A stretch of 37,426 nt of DNA from Bacillota bacterium (GTDB lineage Bacteria > Bacillota > Clostridia > Lachnospirales > WQUN01): assembly GCA_009782085.1 (NCBI GenBank), contig WQUN01000260.1, forward strand, positions 1-37,426. Direction: 5' to 3'. The stretch's first letter is position 1. Every line of letters starts with the position of its first letter. Positions 31,356-37,426 of the stretch are shown here, piece after piece. The position numbers and the translations under genes are program-made. The notes below the pieces were generated by a model. The model saw nothing but the letters and a program-made list of their open reading frames with translations. It was not told the origin of the DNA and searched no databases.

Positions 31356-31402
31356 TTCCAGTTTTCAGTTTTCAGTTTTCAGTTTTCAGTTTTCAGTTTC
31401 CA
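31356..31402. repeat. TTTTCAG heptamer array
   Basis: About six consecutive TTTTCAG heptamers with TTTCCAG at both edges, just ahead of the MATE gene. Such arrays are a common slippage-prone element in clostridial intergenic DNA. Exact ends are uncertain by a base or two. Confidence 0.85.
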
Positions 31403-31417
31403 GCACCGAGGTGCCCC

Positions 31418-32806
31418 ATGACCGTCATGAAGGACAGCGTCCGCCGGTATCTGCCAAGGCTGTGGAAAATATCGGTCCCGATCATAATCGAGCAGGTCTT
31501 TATCACTGTTATGGGCATGGTCAACACAGCGATGGTCTCGACCGTGGGTAAGTACGCCCTGTCGGCCGCCGGCATGGTGGACAACATCAGCAACGTCGTC
31601 ATAGCCGTGTTCGCGGCCCTGACCACCGGCGGCGCGATAGTCGTGGCCCAGCGGACCGGCGCGGGGGACAAGGCCGGCGCCTCCTCCGCCGCGGCCCAGT
31701 CCGTGGTCATGTCCCTGTCCATCTCCATTGTCCTCTTCCTGTCGTTTTTCATATTCAGGCGGCAGATCATCTACGGCCTGTTCGGCGCGGCCGAACCGGA
31801 CGTGGTCGAGGCCGGGAGCAAGTATTTTTTTATCATCAATTTCTCATACCCCGTTTTGGCTATCCTGGAGACCATGTTCGCCTCGATCCGCGGGAGCGGG
31901 AACACCGGCACGCCCATGCTGATCTCCCTCGGGATGAACGTGTTCAACTTCATCTTCGGCTATATCTTCATAATAGGCATAAACCTGCCGTTTTTGCACA
32001 CCAGGAGCCTGGGCGTCGCCGGAGGGGCTGCGGCGCTGCTGATCTCCAGGTCGCTGGGCATGATCGTTTCCGTTGTCTATCTGCTCAAAAAATCTAAGAC
32101 GATCAAGTTCGGCAGCATAGCTATGTTCAAGCCAAAGTGGAACGTTCAGAAAATGGTGCTGGGCTTCGGCCTGCCCACCGGGGCGGAGTCCGTCCTGTTC
32201 CAGGCCGGCCGGCTGATAACTCAGCTGTTCATAGTCGGCATGGGCACGGCGGCGATGGCCGCGAACACCGTGAGCGGGAGCGTCGCCGGGTTCACGAACG
32301 TCCCCGGGAACGCGTTTTCCATAGGGACGATGATCGTGATCGGCCAGATGATCGGCCAAGGCAGGGTCGACGAGGTCAGAAGGGCGTCGCTGTTCTCCGT
32401 GTTCTGCGGGACGGTGGTCATGGGCGCGCTGTGCCTGGCGATTTTCCCGGCGGCGGGCTTTCTCGCCCGCGTCTACAACCTGGACGGCGACTCTCTGCGC
32501 TTCTTCAAGCAGATACTGTATTCCAGCCTGATCGTCACGCCGTTCATATGGCCCATATCCTTTGTCACGCCCGCGGCCCTTCGGGCGGCGGGCGACGTGA
32601 AATACACGATGATCGTCGCGACGGTGAGCATGTGGCTCTTCCGCATCGCCGTGGGATATATCGCGGGGATATATTTCAGGCTCGGCCCGGTCGGGGTGTG
32701 GGTGGGCATGTACGTGGACTGGCTGGTGCGCGGGGTGCTGTTCATGCAGAGGTTCCTCTGCGGCAAATGGCGCAAACACGTGAAATTGGCGCAAATAGGG
32801 ACGTAA
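31418..32806 (+). CDS. MATE family multidrug/toxin efflux transporter
   Basis: 462 residues, about twelve hydrophobic segments. N-terminal WKISVPIIIEQVFITVMG and GMVNTAMVS are typical of MATE proteins, as is SAAGMVDNISNVV. The second half repeats the fold with PTGAESVLFQAGRLITQLFI. They export cationic drugs or metabolites in exchange for H+ or Na+, and the substrate is not predictable. ATG at 31,418 follows GAGGTG. An in-frame extension would read through the heptamer array. Rex starts 33 bases downstream and may be in the same transcript. Confidence 0.92.
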   Translation: MTVMKDSVRRYLPRLWKISVPIIIEQVFITVMGMVNTAMVSTVGKYALSAAGMVDNISNVVIAVFAALTTGGAIVVAQRTGAGDKAGASSAAAQSVVMSLSISIVLFLSFFIFRRQIIYGLFGAAEPDVVEAGSKYFFIINFSYPVLAILETMFASIRGSGNTGTPMLISLGMNVFNFIFGYIFIIGINLPFLHTRSLGVAGGAAALLISRSLGMIVSVVYLLKKSKTIKFGSIAMFKPKWNVQKMVLGFGLPTGAESVLFQAGRLITQLFIVGMGTAAMAANTVSGSVAGFTNVPGNAFSIGTMIVIGQMIGQGRVDEVRRASLFSVFCGTVVMGALCLAIFPAAGFLARVYNLDGDSLRFFKQILYSSLIVTPFIWPISFVTPAALRAAGDVKYTMIVATVSMWLFRIAVGYIAGIYFRLGPVGVWVGMYVDWLVRGVLFMQRFLCGKWRKHVKLAQIGT

Positions 32807-32839
32807 CGCAAATCCCGGTTCGTATAAAGGAGATTATAT

Positions 32840-33481
32840 ATGACCGATGAGATTTCTCCGGCGGTGGTGCGCAGGCTGCCGCGATATTACAGATACCTCG
32901 GCGAGCTTCGCAGGAACGGCGTGGCGCGGATATCCTCCATGGAGCTAAGCGAGAGGATGAAGCTGACCGCGTCGCAGATACGCCAGGACCTGAACAATTT
33001 CGGGTGCTTTGGCCAGCAGGGGTACGGGTACAACGTCGGGTCGCTCCTGGACGAGATCGGCCGGATACTCGGCCTCACGCGGTCTTACGCCATGGTCGCC
33101 GTCGGCGCGGGGCATCTCGGCCAGGCTTTGGCCAGGGACGAGAGGCTGGCCCAGCGGGGCTTCGTGTTCAGGGCCCTTTTCGACATCGACCCGGCGCTGA
33201 TAGGCGCGCGCGTGAACGGCGCCCAGATACTCGCCGCCGATAAAATGGAGGATTTCCTCAGGGAAAACCCGGTGGACATCGCGGCGCTGACCTTGCCGAC
33301 GAGGGAGAGCGCCGAGCAGGCCCTGGGGCGGATCGCCGCCTGCGGCGTGAAGGCGCTCTGGAATTTTACGCATGTGGATCTGGATCTGTCCGCGTACCCC
33401 AATGTGATCGTGGAGAACGTGCACCTGACGGACAGCCTGATGATGCTGTCGTATAAGCTGGCGAAGGAAAAACAGGAATAA
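32840..33481 (+). CDS. rex: Redox-sensing transcriptional repressor Rex
   Basis: 213 residues, full length. The N-terminal winged helix covers about 1-75 (RRLPRYYRYLGEL, SASQIRQDLNNFG-type segment with TASQIRQDLNNFG, then GYGYNVGSLL). The NAD(H) Rossmann motif GAGHLG is at 89-94, and the domain ends with LWNFTHVDL. It represses fermentation and NADH-linked genes and releases DNA when NADH rises. AAAGGAG precedes the ATG. I saw no convincing Rex operator within the window. Confidence 0.95.
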   Translation: MTDEISPAVVRRLPRYYRYLGELRRNGVARISSMELSERMKLTASQIRQDLNNFGCFGQQGYGYNVGSLLDEIGRILGLTRSYAMVAVGAGHLGQALARDERLAQRGFVFRALFDIDPALIGARVNGAQILAADKMEDFLRENPVDIAALTLPTRESAEQALGRIAACGVKALWNFTHVDLDLSAYPNVIVENVHLTDSLMMLSYKLAKEKQE

Positions 33482-33540
33482 AAGGAATAACAGACGTGAC
33501 TGGAATAATTATTGTTTGGTTTTTGTTTGAAGAGAAGAAA

Positions 33541-33693
33541 ATGTCGCTGCGTCACTTTGCTTTCAAGGAATGTACGCCGCTGCTCATCCAGGATTTTATT
33601 ATTCACATGAAATCCGCCGGAAACTCCGCAAGCACCTGCAACCGCAGGCTCTCGGCCCTGCACGCTTATCTTTGGTTTGCCTCGGATCAGTAA
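33541..33693 (+). pseudogene. Fragment of a tyrosine recombinase (N-terminal core-binding part)
   Basis: About 50 codons: FKECTPLLIQDFIIHM, then SASTCNRRLSALHAYLWFA, the SAM-like core-binding domain found in phage-type integrases and Xer relatives. The catalytic domain with R-H-R-Y residues is absent. The frame is open to 33,496 upstream, but there the sequence does not look coding. It begins 60 bases after rex and marks the start of a decayed region. Confidence 0.65.
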
Positions 33694-33703
33694 AAACCGT
33701 CGC

Positions 33704-33856
33704 ATGAATTGTGGCGAATCCTTGATCAAGTCGATCTATATGTCGATCCAGGAGATCAACAAGAAATGGACAGCTTCAGTCCGTGACTGGACAGAGATTT
33801 GGGGGCAGTTTACCATCTTTTTCGATGATAGGCTGCGCAAAGTGAAAACTGCTTAA
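33704..33856 (+). pseudogene. C-terminal fragment of an IS256-family transposase
   Basis: The 50-codon frame reads SLIKSIYMSIQEINKKWT, then SVRDWTEIWGQFTIFFDDRL, which matches the C-terminal end of Mutator/IS256 transposases. The DDE catalytic domain is missing. It follows the integrase fragment by 10 bases. The next 95 bases up to the esterase hold a CAGCCTCCCGGCTG hairpin and no gene. Confidence 0.7.
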
Positions 33857-33953
33857 AACCGGGTTTATCCGCTTGGGGCATACCGCCAGCCTCCCGGCTG
33901 ACGCGCGGCTCATCCGAAAACTTTTATGACGGGCAAATGGCGGAGGTATCCAT

Positions 33954-34709
33954 ATGAGTCTGATTCACTACAAATTTTTTTCAGAATGCCTAGGGGTTCA
34001 AACAGGGATTTATATCTGTCTGCCCCAGCCGCCGTCTTACCGAGAACCGCGGTCTGTTACGCCTCCATATCCTGTCCTGACGCTGCTCCATGGACAGTTG
34101 GACGACTATACCGCCTGGTCGAGATACACGTCGATCGAAAGATATGCCGACGAGCGCAAGCTTGCCGTTGTCATGCCCGATATAGCCAGAAGTTTTTGCG
34201 TCGATATGTCCTGCGGTTACAGGTATTTTGATTATATCACACGGGAGCTGCCCTATGTCACCGAGGCCGTCTTTCCGTTAAGCGGAAAACGGGAGGAGCG
34301 CGCCGTCGCCGGGCTATCCATGGGGGGCTACGGCGCTTTTCTTCTGGCGCTGTCACGCCCGGACAAATTCTCGGCCGCGGCTTCCCTGTCGGGATGCCTG
34401 GACATGGCGGACTACGACCCGGAATGGTTCCTGCCCGGCGAATATGACGCGATCTTCCCGCGCGAACTGGCGGAGAGCCGTTACGACCTGTTCAGGCTGC
34501 TGCGCGGTTTGAGCGGAAACACAGCCGGCATCCCCCGGCTGTATCACTGCTGCGGAGCCGAAGATTCTCTGCTTGCGCAAAACAGAAAATTCTCCGGTTT
34601 TGCCGCGTCCCTCGGGGTTCCGGCGCTCTATTCGGAAGAGCCCGGCGACCATGGCTGGGCTTATTGGGATAAAAAAATACAGGACGTGATTAATTGGCTA
34701 AATATCTGA
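33954..34709 (+). CDS. Alpha/beta-hydrolase esterase (EstA/esterase D-like)
   Basis: 251 residues. The oxyanion motif is LLHGQLDDYTAW (45-55). Nucleophile Ser122 is in GLSMGGYG, Asp204 in GAEDSLL and His233 in PGDHGWAYW, a complete catalytic triad in canonical order. No signal peptide. It belongs to the putative esterase family, which includes tributyrin esterase and S-formylglutathione hydrolase-like enzymes. Substrate not predictable. GGCGGAGG precedes the ATG. It lies intact within the decayed island, possibly as retained cargo. Confidence 0.87.
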   Translation: MSLIHYKFFSECLGVQTGIYICLPQPPSYREPRSVTPPYPVLTLLHGQLDDYTAWSRYTSIERYADERKLAVVMPDIARSFCVDMSCGYRYFDYITRELPYVTEAVFPLSGKREERAVAGLSMGGYGAFLLALSRPDKFSAAASLSGCLDMADYDPEWFLPGEYDAIFPRELAESRYDLFRLLRGLSGNTAGIPRLYHCCGAEDSLLAQNRKFSGFAASLGVPALYSEEPGDHGWAYWDKKIQDVINWLNI

Positions 34710-34713
34710 TCGA

Positions 34714-35348
34714 TTGTCGTGCCCCCGCCTTTTAGGCCGGATATGGAAATGCCGTAAGCCACGCCGTACAACAGCTTATGCGCTGATTGACGTTCAGAAT
34801 GCCTATGCTATTGTGTCAGCCGTTCACCGAAACGGACCGATCAACGACGCGGCCAGAGTTACGGACGGAATAATCGGCGATTTCTGCGAGGTGGCCGTAG
34901 GCCCGCACTACATCCAGCTCGACCTCGGCAAGAGCTATTATCTGGACACCGTTATGTTCTCGAGCGGCGCGTTTGCGGCTTCCACACCGGATAGCGTGAC
35001 GGCCCTGCAAATTGCCTTGGACGAGGCGAAAACCGTCAACGGCGACGGCGCGGCGGCGCAGGCGGACGTGGACGGCGCGCTCCGGGCTGCGCTGGACAAC
35101 GCCCGGGCATCCCATGGGACATTCACCTGCACAGTCAAGTCGATGCTCGCCAAGGTCGCCAAATTGCAGAAGATACCGTTCGCATGGACGGGCAGCGGCG
35201 CGCTTATGTTCACAAACTCAAACGCGGCTGTGTGCAATGTGACGCCCGAGACGGGACGTTTGTTCCGCTGAAAGCGGGTATAGCCGTCATTACCATAGCC
35301 ATACCCGACGGCACTAAATATCTGTTTGCCGTTACCGTGACGGTGTAG
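34714..35348 (+). pseudogene. Frameshifted fragment of a surface/carbohydrate-binding protein
   Basis: The first frame reads DAARVTDGIIGDF and GPHYIQLDLGKSYYLDTVMF, like a discoidin (F5/8 type C) domain, then ALQIALDEAKTV... like a FIVAR module, then an Ig-like start with SNAAVCNVTPETG. It stops at 35,271. In the shifted frame the Ig-like domain resumes as FVPLKAGIAVITIAIPDG and ends at TAG 35,346-35,348. A one-base deletion near 35,258 (ACGGGACG for ACGGGAACG) explains this. No signal peptide or true start is present, so the 5' part is lost too. Confidence 0.7.
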
Positions 35349-35591
35349 CGGAGAAACAATGTTCAGCCAGAAAGCAGCTCAGAAAATTACAAAAAGAAAG
35401 CGACTTTCTACCGTCCAAAGTCAGAAAGCCGCATTCCAACGGGTTTTTCAGAGCGCCTATCGACACCGTACTTAAACAATTCCGTTAAGACGGCACTGGC
35501 GCACCGCTCCGCCATTCTTGCCAGAAGTTTAAGGGATGAGGGCAGGATTGTAAATCAGAAAAAATCTGCTCCCTTTGGTGAGGACGTCAAG

Positions 35592-35825
35592 ATGGTTCGG
35601 AAAATTTCCCAGAAGCAGAAAATTCTCACGCCCGGCGAAAAAGATGAACTGAGAACAAAATATAAAAGCGGCATGACTATGACGGTCTTAGCCGACCTGT
35701 ATAGCTGCCATTATACTACGGTCAGTAGGATACTCAATAATACAAAATGTTTCTCTGTAGAAGATAGGCAGCCCAAATGCATTGAGAGGCTGAATATCCC
35801 AACGGGTATTAATCTTGAGGCATAA
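35592..35825 (+). CDS. Small helix-turn-helix protein
   Basis: 77 residues. The segment LTPGEKDELRTKYKSGMTMT plus VLADLYSCHYTTVSRILN is a Hin/resolvase-like helix-turn-helix. GAGG is 8 bases before the ATG. It may be a regulator or the DNA-binding part of a recombinase that is otherwise missing. The 243 bases before it (35,349-35,591) hold no clear gene. Its 3' part is overlapped by an opposite-strand frame. Confidence 0.5.
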   Translation: MVRKISQKQKILTPGEKDELRTKYKSGMTMTVLADLYSCHYTTVSRILNNTKCFSVEDRQPKCIERLNIPTGINLEA

Positions 35826-35969
35826 TCCATTTACCGCCGTCAGAATACCCGTTTTTTCTTCAGTTGTGTAAAAAGTATAATTCTCAGCAATCATCTCTGG
35901 GTTCATTTTTTCCCATGCTTGCTTAACTAAGAATAATACTTCGTTCTTCATATTAATTTTCACTGACAT
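35688..35969 (-). CDS. Small hypothetical protein, antisense to the HTH gene
   Basis: 93 residues beginning MSVKINMKNEVLFLVKQ, with AGAGGTG just before the ATG. Residues 1-45 look like genuine AT-rich coding sequence, while the last half overlaps the opposite HTH gene (35,688-35,825). I do not recognise it. It may be a truncated gene whose end was replaced by the neighbouring sequence. Confidence 0.35.
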   Translation of the reverse strand: MSVKINMKNEVLFLVKQAWEKMNPEMIAENYTFYTTEEKTGILTAVNGLCLKINTRWDIQPLNAFGLPIFYRETFCIIEYPTDRSIMAAIQVG

Positions 35970-35994
35970 GCCCACCTCTGTATTCTGACAGCGG

Positions 35995-36017
35995 TTTTGA
36001 CAGCAACGGTGTCAAAA
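35995..36017. other. 8-bp palindrome TTTTGACA/TGTCAAAA
   Basis: TTTTGACA-GCAACGG-TGTCAAAA, 26 bases upstream of the minus-strand gene. Further TGACA motifs lie at about 35,963, 35,995 and 36,019. It could be an operator or a small stem. No T-run confirms a terminator. Confidence 0.4.
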
Positions 36018-36103
36018 AATGTCATGGCGTACTGTCTGCGAACGAATGGCCGAACAGAGGTTGTATGAAACATATCGGGGGAGAAATCAATACCTGATCG
36101 TTG

Positions 36104-36148
36104 TTGTGGTCCAGGAGGTCGGCGGTTCAAATCCGCTCGCTCACCCCA
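36104..36148 (+). pseudogene. 3' fragment of tRNA-His(GTG)
   Basis: TTGTGGT (36,104-36,110, anticodon GTG) is followed by CCAGG as 3' anticodon stem, a 5-base variable loop, T-arm GGCGG-TTCAAAT-CCGCT (36,121-36,137), acceptor strand CGCTCAC, discriminator C and CCA (36,146-36,148). C73 is the tRNA-His signature. The 5' half does not match: neither the acceptor partner GTGAGCG nor a D-arm is found. This is what remains at tRNA attachment sites of integrated elements. Confidence 0.7.
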
Positions 36149-36317
36149 GAGGTAGAAGAGCAAGGCTCGGTTGCATTTATCGGTGTGCGAAAGTTGAGTA
36201 TTATATTATGATATTTCATATTATGTTTAACATTGTCACATTCTGACAGGAGATAATAAGCTTTTAGGGTACTCCAAAATGAGTGTAATACAGACAATAG
36301 TATCCAAATTGTGAACT

Positions 36318-36360
36318 AAAAAGAGGCCCACCTTCCTGAATATATGGATGGTTAAGCCTC
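36318..36360 (-). terminator. Intrinsic terminator for the SLH protein gene
   Basis: On the minus strand, GAGGC (36,360-36,356) and GCCTC (36,327-36,323) pair, with ACC/GGT and TCC/GGA pairs inside, followed at once by TTTTT. It lies about 170 bases downstream of the SLH stop codon, after repeat B6. Confidence 0.65.
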
Positions 36361-36403
36361 ATTTTGGTATAAAGCTAAATCCAGACTAAACAGAAAATTA
36401 GTA

Positions 36404-36508
36404 TTATACCGGATGCAGAAAACATTTGCCGATGACGAGCCGATTCGACGAACGCTTCAGCGGCGAATCGGCGACAGAGGAGGCTAATGTTTTCGCACTC
36501 CGGTATAA
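36404..36508. repeat. Repeat B6, long form of palindrome family B
   Basis: TTATACCGGATGCAGAAAAC to TTTTCGCACTCCGGTATAA, in opposite orientation to B2 and B4. The core differs by two bases (GATTCGACGAACGC). It lies between the SLH stop codon and the terminator, so it would be transcribed in the 3' UTR. Confidence 0.9.
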
Positions 36509-36526
36509 TTACTGCACATCTGAAGC

Positions 36527-37426
36527 TTACTCCAGTCCGTTTGCCGCTAGGAGTACATCGATAAAGAACCAATCGGTATCGGCCAAATCGATGAATGTGA
36601 CGGCATATTCTCTACTGATATCCGCAGTCCACCCAAGCAATTTGTTTACTATTGTAACTGTTTCTGCTCTCGTAATATTTTTATCAGGCATAAACGTCCC
36701 GTCGGGGTAACCACTGATCCAACCCTTGTTGTAAGCATTTTTGATTGAGTTTGCAGCCCAATGTTCGTTGTGAACATCTGAAAATGGCATATCGCCTGTA
36801 TCATCGTACACTTCAAATTTTGATACCATGGTAGCAAACTCCGCCCTCGTTATTAGGTTGGCCCCTTTGAATGTACCATCGGGGTAGCCCACAACAATCC
36901 CTTTAGCAGCGAGATAACCAACCGCTTCAGAATACCATTGATCTTTAGGTACGTCGCTAAACTTACTGACTTCATTTACATAGCCAGCTTTGTCATTATC
37001 AATGATAATCGAATAGAAAAGCACCGCAGCTTCGTAACGAGTAATGTTTTTGTTGCCGCCAAATGTACCATCAGGATATCCGGATACATAACCCATTATA
37101 CCACTTTTATCAAGCGCTGGAAACTTTGAGGCCACAGATGATTCGGATTCTGGCATCTGCTCTTCGGTTATAGTTTCAGTCGGTACAGAACTGGTCGAGG
37201 CAGGATTAGTTGGGTAAGTCGGTATGTAACCACTACCACCGCCGGGTGAAGGCTTTGGGGTTGGAGTGGGCGTCGGATCATTGCTCGTGAACTGGGCAAT
37301 AAGCTCAATATCTCTCATAGTAGTAAACTTGTATTCCAAATCCATCGATACAAGGGTGTTTCCCTCATACCATCCCTTAAATGGCGCATCTGTTAGCGGA
37401 ATAACATTGACTTTAGCGTACTCTCC
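36527..37426 (-). CDS. SLH-domain surface protein, C-terminal part (5' end outside window)
   Basis: 299 residues are visible and the frame is open to the window edge. Residues at the edge (FKGWYEGNTLV) look like a beta-rich extracellular repeat. A linker PTPTPTPKPSPGGGSG follows, then three S-layer homology domains, each with a GYPDGTF motif: SGYPDGTFGGNKNITRYEAA, VGYPDGTFKGANLITRAEFA and SGYPDGTFMPDKNITRAETV. The C-terminus is WFFIDVLLAANGLE. SLH trios bind pyruvylated secondary cell-wall polymer, so this protein is displayed on the surface. Base composition is more AT-rich than the central genes. Confidence 0.92.
   Translation of the reverse strand, partial: GEYAKVNVIPLTDAPFKGWYEGNTLVSMDLEYKFTTMRDIELIAQFTSNDPTPTPTPKPSPGGGSGYIPTYPTNPASTSSVPTETITEEQMPESESSVASKFPALDKSGIMGYVSGYPDGTFGGNKNITRYEAAVLFYSIIIDNDKAGYVNEVSKFSDVPKDQWYSEAVGYLAAKGIVVGYPDGTFKGANLITRAEFATMVSKFEVYDDTGDMPFSDVHNEHWAANSIKNAYNKGWISGYPDGTFMPDKNITRAETVTIVNKLLGWTADISREYAVTFIDLADTDWFFIDVLLAANGLE

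Noticed and set aside
35960-36163. Minus-strand protein containing GERADLNRRPPGPQ
   Set aside because: This is the known false translation of the antisense strand of a tRNA. It was the clue to the tRNA-His fragment at 36,104-36,148.

Overview
The window reads as chromosome of a GC-rich, endospore-forming Gram-positive bacterium of the Clostridia. The grounds are a SpoIIP sporulation hydrolase, the redox repressor Rex, an Asp23-FakA-RecG gene order like Bacillus yloU-yloV-recG, SLH surface-layer domains, a copper-amine-oxidase-N stalk protein, strong GGAGG ribosome sites and TTGACA/TAAAAT-type promoters. I cannot name genus or species from sequence alone.

Layout. (1) 1-1,221: ribosomal operon rplM-rpsI-rpmF (minus strand) behind a near-consensus promoter. 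(2) 1,246-10,585: a long minus-strand housekeeping run: Asp23 and FakA, then a low-GC insert (a nonsense-interrupted small gene and a membrane protein), then recG, a ComEC-like metallo-beta-lactamase, DUF3006, a divergent PurM paralogue, a TPR protein and an SDR. (3) 10,959-14,858: lgt with an acidic repeat tail cut by a stop codon, and an M16 peptidase pair (one active-type, one lacking the zinc motif). (4) 14,899-21,334: an AbrB/PIN toxin-antitoxin pair downstream of a compact six-gene metabolic operon: flavin reductase, TIM-barrel sugar isomerase, URO-D/methyltransferase-like protein, Gfo/Idh/MocA oxidoreductase, second URO-D-like protein, and a DUF362 2[4Fe-4S] protein. This is the best candidate for an undescribed pathway. 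(5) 21,390-25,240: a repeat-dense region around a low-GC methyltransferase and an orphan AraC-type response regulator. (6) 25,249-33,481: small genes, then envelope and secretion genes (HMA protein, stalk-CAP protein, two signal peptidases I, DUF1858), spoIIP, a MATE transporter and rex. (7) 33,482-37,426: a decayed, partly AT-rich island with integrase and IS256 fragments, an esterase, a frameshifted adhesin piece, a HTH gene, a 3' fragment of tRNA-His, and the C-terminal end of an SLH-domain protein running off the window.

The most distinctive feature of the intergenic DNA is several families of imperfect palindromes (called A to F here) that recur through the window. Family B (about 100 bp, ends TATACCGGA/TCCGGTATA) has long and short forms. 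One copy lies in the presumed 5' UTR of asp23 and one next to the SLH gene terminator, and a related element has different arms around a similar core with matched changes on both sides. Family A has the same ends around different cores. No CRISPR array, no rRNA and no intact tRNA was seen. The long plus-strand open frames opposite minus-strand genes are GC-driven shadows and are left out.
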